Under the pieces are notes generated by a model. That model searched no databases. It had not been told where the DNA came from and worked only from the letters and a program-made list of their open reading frames with translations. 64,000 nucleotides of DNA from an uncultured Lachnospiraceae bacterium (GTDB taxonomy: Bacteria > Bacillota > Clostridia > Lachnospirales > Lachnospiraceae), in the NCBI GenBank assembly GCA_944381535.1, contig CALWLN010000126.1:1-64000 (forward strand). Reading direction: 5' to 3'. A program made the position numbers and the translations under genes. Position 1 is the stretch's first letter. Every line of letters starts with the position of its first letter. Of the stretch, positions 43,478-53,319 are shown in pieces.

Positions 43478-45799
43478 TTAATCCTCCAATCCCTTCATCG
43501 CCAGTGCCTTTTCCTGTAATTCCAACAGTTTATAGAAAATACCATGCTTCTTCACCAGTTCCTCATAGGTTCCCTGTTCCGCGATTCTTCCATTATCAAC
43601 CACGAAAAGATAATCTGCCTCCCTTAAAGTAGAGAGCCGATGCGCAATGGAAATGGTTGTCCTTCCCTGCACCAGGTAATTCAACGAATGCTGAATCAGT
43701 CTTTCCGTTTCAGTATCTACCGAAGCGGTGGCCTCATCAAGAATTAAAATTCTGGGATTGGCAAGAATTGCGCGCGCAATAGAAATCCGCTGCTTTTCGC
43801 CGCCGGACAGTCCCTTGCCGGAGGCTCCTATCATTGTCTCATAGCCATCTTGCATCCGCATGATAAACTCATGAGCGCCTGCCAGTTTTGCCGCATTTAT
43901 AATATCTTGCAAAGGTGCTTCCGGATTCGAATAAGCAATATTTTCCGCAATTGTCCCTTGAAAAACAAAGGTTTCCTGAGAGACTAACGCAACATTTCTG
44001 CGGAGTTCTCCAAAAGAAAGCCGCTTTATATCAACACCATCCAACAGAATTACCCCTTCCTGGGTATCATACATTCTGGAAATCAAATTTACCAGTGTGG
44101 ATTTTCCCACACCAGATTTTCCCACAATACCAATAACGCTTCCCGCTGGAATATGTAGATTAATATCCTTTAATACCGCCCGGTTCACCTCATATCCGAA
44201 AGTCACATGCCTCAGCGTAAGTTCACCTTTTGGTACTGGCAGCGATATGGACTGTGACGGTTCTTGCACTTCCGGCACCGCATCCATGATTTCAAACATG
44301 CGCTCAGCACTGTTCATACTGTCCGCCCACTTTTGTGAAATCTGGGAAAAAGCCCTCATGGGCCCCTGCAACTGACCTACATAACCTGCAAAAGTGATCA
44401 AGGTACCGAGATTCATCCCTTCTGCGCCACGTAATATCAGTATCGCGCCGAGACCCCATACACCCACCAGAGCAAGCTCCTGCGCTCCGTTAAAGAATAA
44501 ATGAAAAAAATTCTGCCAGTAAGAAATTACTTCCTCTGTTCTCCTAAGCCGATTGCTGCATTTGAAAAACCGTTCAATCTCCTCTTCCTCTTGCCCAAAA
44601 GCCTTCACCACACGCGCACCTGAGAGACTGTCATGCACACAATGATTCAGCGAGCTTTCCGCACGATGCCTTTTTCCAAACGCAACCCATATCCTGGGTC
44701 TAAGCAGGATATTGAAGATCAATAAAAACGGGAACAGTGCGACTGCCAGCAGCGCCATTTGCCAATTTATAAGCAGCATTACAATAACAGAGCACACAAC
44801 CGTACTAACATGGACCAAAATATACGGCGCATCATCAACAAAAAAGCCAGTTACCCTGTCAGCGTCACTCATGACCCTCGTCATCAGATTGCCCGTCTGT
44901 CGATTCCGGTAGAAGCTAATGGAAAGCTCCCCCATCTTACGAAAAATATCCTTCTTCATGTCCCGCACTACGTTTATTACCATCTGTGCCGATACGATTC
45001 CCTGGATAATCTGCGCACCCAGCAGCACCAGCTTTGATAGAAACATCGCCAATACAACCAGAAAAAGAGCCACCAGATACTTCCCGTCATTGATACCAAC
45101 CTTTTCCAGAAAAGCATCATCCTTTTTTAGGACATAATCATACAAAATCGTTCCATTTAAGTAAGGCCAGACCAGGTTTAAGGCAGCAGAGGCAAGGATG
45201 CAGAGCATCATGACAGCCATTTTCATTCGGTATGGTCTGAAATATCCGATAATCCGATAAAATACGGACTTATGACTCACACAATGAGGACATAGCTTAT
45301 TATGGGGATTCGGGTACATTCTCCCACATTTCGGACAGTATTCCTCCGTTTCCACCTCCTCTGCGCGGAAGGTTCCGGAATGGAGATATTCACCAAGGTT
45401 TCTTGCCAGATAAGTCATCCTGCGTTTATGGAAATTAGAAAAGACAGCCCATGTATGCTCCTCCTCCGCTGCTTTTACTACCAGCAGATTACATCCGATA
45501 CAGTCCTCCACATGGATTTCTTCAATCTCATTCAGTGGTAGAGAACGATATGCCCAATGCATATCTTCCGCCTGGACTTGTTTTCTATAACCTTTAAAAA
45601 TCTGTACTTTCGTTTTATCCGGCGGCTGCAATGCCGCAATCAGTCGCTTTTCAGTGACAATGACATAACCGTCCGCATATTCTCCCCCTGTATTCATATC
45701 TGTTGGAACTACATACCGAATCTTACCATCCAGAATTCCCTGCTCCCGTAACACTTTTTTCAGAGAGACCGACAATCTCTGTTCTATTTCTCCCTCCAT
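43478..45799 (-). CDS. ABC exporter half-transporter with N-terminal PH-like and zinc-ribbon domains (second half)
   Basis: About 773 residues with the same order as its partner: PH-like domain (YVVPTDMNTGGEYADGYVIV), zinc ribbon CPKCGRMYPNPHNKLCPHC (about 150-172), membrane domain (190-480), then nucleotide-binding domain with GIVGKSGVGKSTLVNLIS, GLSGGEKQRISIARAI and ILILDEATASVD. I chose ATG 45799 with GAGG nine bases upstream; an earlier ATG at 45814 overlaps the GH43 stop and has no site. Both halves have intact ATP sites, so the heterodimer should hydrolyse ATP at both. Confidence 0.88.
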   Translation of the reverse strand: MEGEIEQRLSVSLKKVLREQGILDGKIRYVVPTDMNTGGEYADGYVIVTEKRLIAALQPPDKTKVQIFKGYRKQVQAEDMHWAYRSLPLNEIEEIHVEDCIGCNLLVVKAAEEEHTWAVFSNFHKRRMTYLARNLGEYLHSGTFRAEEVETEEYCPKCGRMYPNPHNKLCPHCVSHKSVFYRIIGYFRPYRMKMAVMMLCILASAALNLVWPYLNGTILYDYVLKKDDAFLEKVGINDGKYLVALFLVVLAMFLSKLVLLGAQIIQGIVSAQMVINVVRDMKKDIFRKMGELSISFYRNRQTGNLMTRVMSDADRVTGFFVDDAPYILVHVSTVVCSVIVMLLINWQMALLAVALFPFLLIFNILLRPRIWVAFGKRHRAESSLNHCVHDSLSGARVVKAFGQEEEEIERFFKCSNRLRRTEEVISYWQNFFHLFFNGAQELALVGVWGLGAILILRGAEGMNLGTLITFAGYVGQLQGPMRAFSQISQKWADSMNSAERMFEIMDAVPEVQEPSQSISLPVPKGELTLRHVTFGYEVNRAVLKDINLHIPAGSVIGIVGKSGVGKSTLVNLISRMYDTQEGVILLDGVDIKRLSFGELRRNVALVSQETFVFQGTIAENIAYSNPEAPLQDIINAAKLAGAHEFIMRMQDGYETMIGASGKGLSGGEKQRISIARAILANPRILILDEATASVDTETERLIQHSLNYLVQGRTTISIAHRLSTLREADYLFVVDNGRIAEQGTYEELVKKHGIFYKLLELQEKALAMKGLED

Positions 45800-45810
45800 A
45801 TCCCTTATCC

Positions 45811-47370
45811 TCATGTAATCCGCGGTTGGAATGCAAAAAATGGAATCCTTGCCACTCCGCACTCAGTCCCGTTCTCATTAACAGCAACCAATCCAGCTTT
45901 TACACCTACCCATATGCCAGCCCTGGCCTCTGTAGCCCTCCCTACTTCATGATATTTTTCTTCTTTTGAAGCGATTGCCAAGGAAATTCTTTCCGCGCGC
46001 TCCACCGTCATTCTTATATAAAGCTTGTCATCTCCAAATTCTTCCAGCCAGGTACAGATTTCATCTTCTTTTGCGATGCTGCCGGTACGCTGCTGCAGAA
46101 ATCTGCGTCCGTTCCGTTGACAAATAAGCAAACTGTCGTATCTCCCGCCAAGGGATATGAGGCCATACGCATCGCCCTCCTTCATATCTTCCAGACCGAT
46201 GCAGGTTGTAATCGTAAACTCCGGCGCCGGCCACTTCTGCAGCAGCAGGTTACTTACGTTACAGAGCTGACATTCTCCCGCTTTCCTCTGAGCCTTTAAT
46301 CTCAGACAGTCATTTCCAAGTTCGTACCAGTCTTCTCTCCAATTGGCATTCCACTGCCACTGGCATCCCAGTTTCGTCCCTTCAAAGAAGTCACTGTCCT
46401 CCAGAGCGTCAATCGGATATTCCGCACCGACCGTTGGTTTTTTGTAAACAGAAACCGGCTCCCCGCAACCATTTTCATCCGTGTTAATACCAATTACCGG
46501 CCAGTCATCCACCCAGTGTATGGGCTGTAAATGAACAATTCTTCCAGCCGTCCCCACATCTTGAAAATGTATAAACCAGTCCTCTCCACACGGCGTATCG
46601 ACCCAAGCACCCTGGTGCGGTCCGTTTATACTGCTATTCCCCTGGCGGAGTACAATCTTTTCCTCATAAGGTCCAAGAATATTCCGCGAGCGAAGCACTG
46701 TCTGCCAGCCAGTTTTGACACCTCCCGCCGGAGCAAAGATATAATAGTACCCGTTTCTTTTATAAAGCTTCGGCCCCTCGATGGTAGGCTGTGTCGCATG
46801 TCCGTCATATACGAATCCCCCTTCATCCGAATCGGCCACCAGCTGTTTTCCCTTCCAGCGCAGTGCGGAGATGTAAAGAGCACTTTTAAATCCGATTCTG
46901 CTTTTCGCAAATCCATTCACCATGTAGATTTTCCCATCCTCATCCCAGAACGGGCATGGATCTATCCAGCCTGCGCCTTGCAGCACAAAGTATGGCTCCT
47001 CCCATTTCCCCCAGGGGTCGCTGGTGGTACTGACCATGATTCCTTCATCCGGAAATGGCACAAATACATAATAGATTCCGTCACGATACCGTATCGCTGG
47101 AGCCCAGGCACCACAGCCATGCGCAGGGTTATTATATCTTTCAAAAGGCAACCGTTCCATCACATACTGAATCACCTTCCAGTTGACCAGATCCTTCGAA
47201 TGCAAAAGCGGTACTGAAGGCGCATTACTGAAGCTGGAGGCAACCATAAAATAATCTTCTTCTACCCGGATCACATCTGGATCGGAATAATCTGTATATA
47301 GAATCGGATTGCGATAAGTTCCATCTCCCAAATCCGCAATCCACATTTTAAGTGCACTCTCTTTTTCCAT
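45811..47370 (-). CDS. GH43 beta-xylosidase/alpha-L-arabinofuranosidase
   Basis: 519 residues. The five-bladed propeller has YTDYSDPDVIRVEEDYFMVA (about 26-45; Asp base), GAGWIDPCPFWDEDGKIYM (about 132-150; Asp modulator) and HATQPTIEGPKLYKRNGYY (about 190-208; Glu acid). A C-terminal beta-sandwich follows from about 330 and is typical of GH43 subfamily 12. It is an inverting enzyme for terminal arabinofuranose or xylose. No signal peptide. AAGGGG precedes the ATG. It is separated from the solute-binding gene by a hairpin at 47400-47430. Confidence 0.92.
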   Translation of the reverse strand: MEKESALKMWIADLGDGTYRNPILYTDYSDPDVIRVEEDYFMVASSFSNAPSVPLLHSKDLVNWKVIQYVMERLPFERYNNPAHGCGAWAPAIRYRDGIYYVFVPFPDEGIMVSTTSDPWGKWEEPYFVLQGAGWIDPCPFWDEDGKIYMVNGFAKSRIGFKSALYISALRWKGKQLVADSDEGGFVYDGHATQPTIEGPKLYKRNGYYYIFAPAGGVKTGWQTVLRSRNILGPYEEKIVLRQGNSSINGPHQGAWVDTPCGEDWFIHFQDVGTAGRIVHLQPIHWVDDWPVIGINTDENGCGEPVSVYKKPTVGAEYPIDALEDSDFFEGTKLGCQWQWNANWREDWYELGNDCLRLKAQRKAGECQLCNVSNLLLQKWPAPEFTITTCIGLEDMKEGDAYGLISLGGRYDSLLICQRNGRRFLQQRTGSIAKEDEICTWLEEFGDDKLYIRMTVERAERISLAIASKEEKYHEVGRATEARAGIWVGVKAGLVAVNENGTECGVARIPFFAFQPRIT

Positions 47371-47399
47371 CTTTCCCCTTGTCCAATTTCTTTTATGAA

Positions 47400-47430
47400 G
47401 AAATGTGCACTAATAAATAGTGCACATTTC
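47400..47430 (-). promoter_or_regulatory. Perfect stem-loop between binding-protein and GH43 genes
   Basis: GAAATGTGCACTA and TAGTGCACATTTC form a 13-bp stem with a 5-base loop. Only a weak T-rich tail follows on the minus strand. It may partially terminate or protect the upstream transporter mRNA, raising transporter relative to enzyme levels. Confidence 0.6.
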
Positions 47431-47457
47431 CCGTTTCAGTTTTTTATACATTAATTT

Positions 47458-49194
47458 TTAGTTTCCCATATAAGCATCATAAATTTCCTGATACGTATTT
47501 ACAATATCCGAGATACCCATTCTCTCCAGATTGGATACGAAAGCATCAAAGTTGGAAAGCGGTTCCTCTCCCGTGATAAATTTAAATATCATATCCTCGG
47601 CATATGTTGCTAATTCAGAGTTATCACTGCTAACTTTATCATTCTGCTCCGCTGTCAGAATAATATCTTTCGGGAAAGTCAGTGTTATATCTGCATTTCC
47701 CCATACTCCTGATGCGTATTTAGGATATTCATTGGCCTGTGCCGAACCAAGATCAAAGCAACCGATGGTTGGGAATATCGTTGTATCGCCACCGCCATAC
47801 ATCTTAAAATATCTTGTTAATTCGCCATTTTCCATCGTATACTCGCTTAGACCCTGCTCTGTTAAATACTTGTTACCATTCTCATCAACTTCATAAGTCA
47901 CTCCTTCTTCGCCCCAAGTCAAAAGCGTAGTTCCTTCTTCGCTAAGCATGTAATCTAATACGGTGGCAACTGCGTCAATACAATCACAATCCGTAGTAAC
48001 AATCGTTTGCTGTCCGGTACCTCTTCCCAATCTGCGAGAACAGTAAATTGTTCCGTCATCAGTCATCGGATTTGATAAAGCAGTAAAGCTAGCCGCCGGA
48101 TTCTTTTGCTGAAGTAAAGTGACAAGGCTATCCTCCAGCGTTGTATCTCCGGCATCCCCATTACCCTTAAAAGCTCCTACAAGATTTCCGGTAATTGCAT
48201 CTTCCATAGCATTACCACTAAATCCAGGATTGCCTTCCTCGTCAACCAATCCTCCAAGAAGTCCTTCATTGTACCATTTGTTCATTTCCTCAAGAAATTC
48301 CTTGAACTCTTGGGTTCTGGGACCATACTCTACCGTAGTAGTCCCCGGCACAATGAATAAGGACTCCTCGATATTTTCAAACTGGTTCGGGAATACGGTT
48401 TCATAGGCAACTGCCAAATAGCAAAGCGCCCAGGAACCGGCATCAAAAGGAATCTCGTCCTGCTGCCCGTTTCCGTTCGGATCCATTGTCTTAAAAGCAG
48501 TAAGAACATCATACCACTCTTCAATCGTTGTAGGCGCTTCCTTACCCACAGCATCCAACCAATCCTGTCTGATGAGCAGTCCCATGCCATTACCGGTAGT
48601 TGCCATCTCCTCCGTAGTTTTTTGTCTTGCCACAAACAGATACTTCCCGTCCTGAGTTCTTAAGTCTCTCGCCAAATCGGGATCCTCTTCCAGAATCTTC
48701 TTATAATTCGGCATCTTTGTCTCAATTATCTCAGTTAAATCCATAGCAATACCGTCATCATACAATTTCTGATAGCCGTAGTAATCTCTGTTCTTCCCAA
48801 AAATAAGATCCGGCATATCCTCGCTGGAAACAGTTAATAGATATTGTGCTTCTCTTGTCTCTGTATCTCCCGCGAAAGGAACGAATTGAAGATCAACATT
48901 GAACTTTTCTTCAATCATTTTGACTCCGATGTACTCATCATTAACAGATACTCCGTCCATGGCATTTTTTTCTTCCACCATGATAGTGATCACCTGACCA
49001 TCCGGCCATGTCTGTTCCCATGTAAAACTATCCTCGTTATCCGTATCACCTCCAACTTCATTTCCAGCATTTTCTTCTGTCTCATCTTCACTTTCGTTGC
49101 CAGGATTATCAGTGGAAGAACCATCCCCGCACCCCGCTAACAAAGAAGCGCACATTGCAACCGCCAAAAGTAATGCTACCAGTTTTTGTTTCAT
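47458..49194 (-). CDS. ABC importer sugar-binding lipoprotein (family 1)
   Basis: 578 residues. The lipobox LLAGCG (Cys about 22) follows the signal MKQKLVALLLAVAMCAS. The mature protein starts with an acidic Glu/Asp/Asn linker. The binding fold shows WPDGQVITIMVEEKN, and later TMDPNGNGQQDEIPFDAG and ILTAEQNDKVSSD. It captures oligosaccharide outside the membrane and hands it to the permeases encoded just upstream (321 and 293 residues). GGAGG precedes the ATG. Confidence 0.93.
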   Translation of the reverse strand: MKQKLVALLLAVAMCASLLAGCGDGSSTDNPGNESEDETEENAGNEVGGDTDNEDSFTWEQTWPDGQVITIMVEEKNAMDGVSVNDEYIGVKMIEEKFNVDLQFVPFAGDTETREAQYLLTVSSEDMPDLIFGKNRDYYGYQKLYDDGIAMDLTEIIETKMPNYKKILEEDPDLARDLRTQDGKYLFVARQKTTEEMATTGNGMGLLIRQDWLDAVGKEAPTTIEEWYDVLTAFKTMDPNGNGQQDEIPFDAGSWALCYLAVAYETVFPNQFENIEESLFIVPGTTTVEYGPRTQEFKEFLEEMNKWYNEGLLGGLVDEEGNPGFSGNAMEDAITGNLVGAFKGNGDAGDTTLEDSLVTLLQQKNPAASFTALSNPMTDDGTIYCSRRLGRGTGQQTIVTTDCDCIDAVATVLDYMLSEEGTTLLTWGEEGVTYEVDENGNKYLTEQGLSEYTMENGELTRYFKMYGGGDTTIFPTIGCFDLGSAQANEYPKYASGVWGNADITLTFPKDIILTAEQNDKVSSDNSELATYAEDMIFKFITGEEPLSNFDAFVSNLERMGISDIVNTYQEIYDAYMGN

Positions 49195-49255
49195 AAGTCT
49201 TTCCTCCTTTAGAAAATTTTTTTTATTCTATAAGTGTTCATACACCTATATTCTT

Positions 49256-50221
49256 TTACATACCGGTCAGACCGGAACGCTCTACCCCTTCCATAAATTG
49301 CTTCTGGAGGAAGGCATATACAATCAGCAACGGCAAAATTACCAATACCGTAGCCGCCATGATGATTGCTTCATTAATCGTAAATGCTCCCATTTCTTCC
49401 ACCAGTTCCATTGCTTCCTCAGTATTTACAAGTTCGTATAACGCCGGAAGCTTACTTGGCAGCAGTTGTTTATGTACACTTCTTACGTAAATACTGGGCT
49501 CAAAATAATCGTTCCAGTGCCATACAAAGGAGAGTACCGTTCCCACTAAAATTGTTGATTTTGACATGGGAAGCATAATGCGGAAGAAAGTTCTCAGCGG
49601 TCCGCAACCATCGATTCGTGCCGCTTCTTCCATCTCCTTTGGCAGCCCCGAAAAGAACTGCCGGAACAGAAAGATAAAGAACGCTCCATTTAGTCCATAT
49701 CCGAAAAAGGTCGGAACCAGCAACGGAAGATAACTATCTGTCCATCCCCAATTGGCGAACTGCATATATAGTGGAAAAATGATTGTCTGTATCGGTACCA
49801 GCATAGACAAAATAACCAATGCGAACAGAGGCCCCTTCAAGCGAAAGTTATATCGCGCAAAGCCATAGCCAACAAATGAACACGACAGGAGATGTCCAAC
49901 TGTTGCCACTCCGGACACCAGCAGGGAATTTTTCAGATATCTCAAATAATCCAGCTGTTCAAAAGCTACTTCGTAATTCTCCCACCGCAGTCCTTCGGGA
50001 ATCCATTTTACCACGATATTAATCAGATCCGCATCAGACATGAACGAAGTCACGATCATCTTGATAAATGGATACAGAAACACAAAGGACAGGCTGCACA
50101 GTACCAGATAGTAAAATATCCGTACTATTATGTGCTTCGTCTTTGTAGCGGCCACCAAGGACAAATTCTTTTTGTCTTTTGGTATCGCTTGTATTTTCGC
50201 TATTTTTTCTGTAAACTTCAT
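49256..50221 (-). CDS. Sugar ABC transporter permease (MalG/AraQ-like)
   Basis: 321 residues, six membrane segments starting IIVRIFYYLVLCSLSFVFLY. The EAA loop EMEEAARIDGCGPLRTFFRI (about 198-217) binds the ATPase. CUT1-type. It lies four bases after the previous permease gene and works with it and the 578-residue binding protein. The N-terminal cytoplasmic stretch of about 30 residues is longer than usual. Confidence 0.9.
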   Translation of the reverse strand: MKFTEKIAKIQAIPKDKKNLSLVAATKTKHIIVRIFYYLVLCSLSFVFLYPFIKMIVTSFMSDADLINIVVKWIPEGLRWENYEVAFEQLDYLRYLKNSLLVSGVATVGHLLSCSFVGYGFARYNFRLKGPLFALVILSMLVPIQTIIFPLYMQFANWGWTDSYLPLLVPTFFGYGLNGAFFIFLFRQFFSGLPKEMEEAARIDGCGPLRTFFRIMLPMSKSTILVGTVLSFVWHWNDYFEPSIYVRSVHKQLLPSKLPALYELVNTEEAMELVEEMGAFTINEAIIMAATVLVILPLLIVYAFLQKQFMEGVERSGLTGM

Positions 50222-50225
50222 ATCA

Positions 50226-51107
50226 TCACTCCCTTTCTGATTTTGAAGAAATCACACGTGCCATGAGGAACACGAACCCACATAGAAGAAAAACAAACGC
50301 AAAATATACCCAGCCCATGGCAGCACCGCGTCCAAACTGTGTTTCTGTGAACACCTCGTCAATAATATATTGCACCAACTCATTATCAGAAGACGCAAAA
50401 TATGTCACAAGCGAATAAACGAAATTCAACAATACAATCGGTGCTATAGACGGCAACGTTATCTTCCAAAACATTTCCCACTGCGTTGCGCCATCACACT
50501 TGGCAGCCTCGTACAACGAAGACGAAATCCCCTGCAAGCCAGCCAGGAACAGCAGAATCTGCACTCCGGACTTCCATAAAACCACTGTGATCCTATCCAA
50601 AAACGCTTGTACAAATGACACAATGGAACTTCCCAGCAACTCCTGCAACAATGGCGGAACCTCAATTCCAACGCCCACGCTTCCCGTTGCGCCGATACTC
50701 AGTAGCTGAGCCATTACATATCCGCTTCCCAGCAAAACAGGGAGAAAGAAACAGCTCCGGAAGAAACCGCGCCCGAACACCGGTCTGTTAATCAGCATTG
50801 CAATCACCATGGAAAACACCAGCGTCAGCGGAGTATTAATCAACGTATCCTTTACAACTTCCAGAAAAGTTGGCATAAAGTTGATATCATAGGCAAATAT
50901 ATATTCATAATTCTCCAGACCGACCCATTCCATAACAAAGCCTCTAAGCCTTACAATCTCACTGAAGCTCAGCTTAACAGAAGAAAAGATTGGATAAATA
51001 AACAGTACGCAGGTTCCTATTAACCATGGCGATAAAAACATCAAGGCCTCCAGCCCTCTTCTTCTTCGCATGGTCATTATCTTTTTTCTTTTCTTTTCAG
51101 TCTTCAT
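50226..51107 (-). CDS. Sugar ABC transporter permease (MalF/LplB-like)
   Basis: 293 residues, MTMRRRRGLEALMFLSPWLI then six helices. The EAA loop is SLYEAAKCDGATQWEMFWKI (about 205-224). It forms a heterodimer with the 321-residue permease. The start overlaps the stop of the DUF5696 gene (ATGA), indicating translational coupling. Confidence 0.9.
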   Translation of the reverse strand: MKTEKKRKKIMTMRRRRGLEALMFLSPWLIGTCVLFIYPIFSSVKLSFSEIVRLRGFVMEWVGLENYEYIFAYDINFMPTFLEVVKDTLINTPLTLVFSMVIAMLINRPVFGRGFFRSCFFLPVLLGSGYVMAQLLSIGATGSVGVGIEVPPLLQELLGSSIVSFVQAFLDRITVVLWKSGVQILLFLAGLQGISSSLYEAAKCDGATQWEMFWKITLPSIAPIVLLNFVYSLVTYFASSDNELVQYIIDEVFTETQFGRGAAMGWVYFAFVFLLCGFVFLMARVISSKSERE

Positions 51108-53305
51108 TTACTACCTCCCGTAACCTTGTAGTCCAGAGCTCCTATCATAATTCCATCGATATCCACTGCACTCTCATTATAATTCACATAAATTTTCACT
51201 CCATTCTCATACCCGGTGCAAAAAACATCCTGCTGAACTTCTTCATGGGAAATAATAGCTACATTCTGTACATCCTGTAATGCATCCTGCATAATTTGGT
51301 AGGTATTCAGTATTTCATCCTTCCAATCATCATATTGAGAGGTAAATAACTGATTGTATTCCGTCTTGATTAGCTTTTCCGAAGATTCATATGTTATCTC
51401 AAAATAAGGTGTATAACCATATTCAATCCACTTCAACCGCAAAACATCCGCGTCACTGGATAGATTCATTGCCTCTCCGGTGTAATCAACATAGCCATGT
51501 ACAAGTATCTGGTAGAAAGGAACTTCATCCGTGGTCATTCGGTACCCGTAATGATTTTTTGGTATCTCCGTTACCTTATCCGAAACTGCCAGCGCATAAA
51601 GATTTCCACCTTCACATGTCACAGAGCCAAAGGTATCCTTAGCATCCTGTAATATCTGCTGCCAATACTCTTTGCATTCGGATGTAGAAACTGTATTTCT
51701 ATCACCATAATTGTAATACAGCATCACTCCAATATTCTCAAACGAAAGTCCTCCTAAGGAATACTTCTCCGCATCGCTTAAAAAGTCCTCAAAATTCTCC
51801 GCCACAACATTAGGACTGATCAATCGAATCGAACTGAACACGTCTGTTATCAACTGATAATTTCCCAGATACGAAACATCATTACGCTTGTTATACCCGG
51901 AAGCGTCCGCGGCAACAGTTATAAAATCAGCGGCAAGTGAAAGATTAATCTCGTTCTTTTCCGCATATTCTACCAACTCTTCCATCCCGCTACTGCCACC
52001 CAGATTTCGGTTAACTGGAAAATATTGAGGCTCTGTTCCGTATCCGTTTTTCGTCCATCCCAGCAACGTCGCATCGATTTCCCCGTCTATGGCTTCTTTC
52101 AGTTCATCCAGAATCTCCTGCGCCTGCTGAAAACTAGTCAAACTCTGGAAAGTATCAAAAATCAACCCATCCTCCTTGATTCCCATAAACAAATCCAGCG
52201 CAAGATGTAAGGAATCACTATCATCCTTTTTCAAAAGTTGTTCATTTTCAATGAGATATTCCCGATAAGCGGTTGCCATATCCGCATACTCTGCATGTTC
52301 CTGCGGCAAAATCTCATATCGAATCTCGTAATTCGTGTCCAGCATGATATCATCATATTGCAGGATTTGACTGGACGTAATCCGCAAATCATCAAACCCG
52401 CGCCGATAAGTAAAACTTGGATAGATATAATTTACCGGAATAATGCTGTTCGATGGGGTAACTGTAATCTTAGAGTTCTCCTCACCTTCTGTCACATAAG
52501 AAACGAAGCCATCAGCACCGTAATTTGCTCCAAACACCGGAAGCATCACAAGTGGTTCACTCTCATCAAAATACTGCTTCAGACGACTATTGTTTACTAT
52601 ATCGCCATATACACTATACGTGACATAAGATTCTCCCCAATGGTCACTATCATCAAATCTCATAATTGCACCACTGCCGTCCGGATAGAACAGATAACCA
52701 TCCCTTCCGTCTACCGCTCCTCCAAAAAAAGGCATCAAATCAAGGGAAACCAGACCAAAACCTCCGGATTCCTCAATTCTTTCGTTTGGAATACGGATAC
52801 TTACTCCAGAATCCGTCAATGCAAATTCTATGCATATTACGATTCCTGCACCTGTTATGTCATATCGTATGCCAATTCCATCCTCCGTCTCATAGGGTAC
52901 GGCGTTGTAAGATGTACCAGCAAGATTATAAGAAGTGATAACGCCTGTCCCCTCTCCCAAGTGAGTTGTACTTATTGAGAACAAAGACTGCATTCTCTGC
53001 TGCCAATTTACATTGACAGAGGATAAGTCAAAACCGGAATCACTCATGGAAGATGACCACACAGTACCTGTATTCTTATCAATCAGATGGATTTCTGAAA
53101 AACCATTAGCAAATTCCAGCCGTATATTATCATTTTCCAAGAAATCCGGAACATCAATGTTTGCAGAATCATCCCCCTCTATTGGTTGATTAGCTTCATT
53201 GCTTGAAGAACCGTTGTTATCCTCCACATTATCCTGACAACCAAAACAAAACAATATACAAAGCGAAAACAATAACAAATATAGTATTTTCTTTCTCATT
53301 TTCAC
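51104..53305 (-). CDS. DUF5696 lipoprotein
   Basis: 733 residues. The signal peptide MKMRKKILYLLLFSLCILF ends in the lipobox CFGC (Cys about 23). A Ser/Asn linker is followed by a beta-rich domain (IRLEFANGFSEIHLIDKNTG) and a large (possibly TIM-barrel) C-terminal domain (HLALDLFMGIKEDGLIFD, LLGWTKNGYGTEPQYFPVN). DUF5696 proteins regularly accompany sugar ABC transporters in Clostridia and Paenibacillus, and the C-terminal part may be a carbohydrate-active fold. Anchored outside the cell, it may help capture or trim the polysaccharide. GTG start with GGAG six bases before. Confidence 0.75.
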   Translation of the reverse strand: MKMRKKILYLLLFSLCILFCFGCQDNVEDNNGSSSNEANQPIEGDDSANIDVPDFLENDNIRLEFANGFSEIHLIDKNTGTVWSSSMSDSGFDLSSVNVNWQQRMQSLFSISTTHLGEGTGVITSYNLAGTSYNAVPYETEDGIGIRYDITGAGIVICIEFALTDSGVSIRIPNERIEESGGFGLVSLDLMPFFGGAVDGRDGYLFYPDGSGAIMRFDDSDHWGESYVTYSVYGDIVNNSRLKQYFDESEPLVMLPVFGANYGADGFVSYVTEGEENSKITVTPSNSIIPVNYIYPSFTYRRGFDDLRITSSQILQYDDIMLDTNYEIRYEILPQEHAEYADMATAYREYLIENEQLLKKDDSDSLHLALDLFMGIKEDGLIFDTFQSLTSFQQAQEILDELKEAIDGEIDATLLGWTKNGYGTEPQYFPVNRNLGGSSGMEELVEYAEKNEINLSLAADFITVAADASGYNKRNDVSYLGNYQLITDVFSSIRLISPNVVAENFEDFLSDAEKYSLGGLSFENIGVMLYYNYGDRNTVSTSECKEYWQQILQDAKDTFGSVTCEGGNLYALAVSDKVTEIPKNHYGYRMTTDEVPFYQILVHGYVDYTGEAMNLSSDADVLRLKWIEYGYTPYFEITYESSEKLIKTEYNQLFTSQYDDWKDEILNTYQIMQDALQDVQNVAIISHEEVQQDVFCTGYENGVKIYVNYNESAVDIDGIMIGALDYKVTGGSK

Positions 53306-53319
53306 TGTTTGCTCCTTTA

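Noticed and set aside
42880..45862. Assignment of the ABC halves as the missing importer ATPase
   Set aside because: Each is a fused membrane plus nucleotide-binding half-transporter of exporter type, not a stand-alone MsmK-like subunit.
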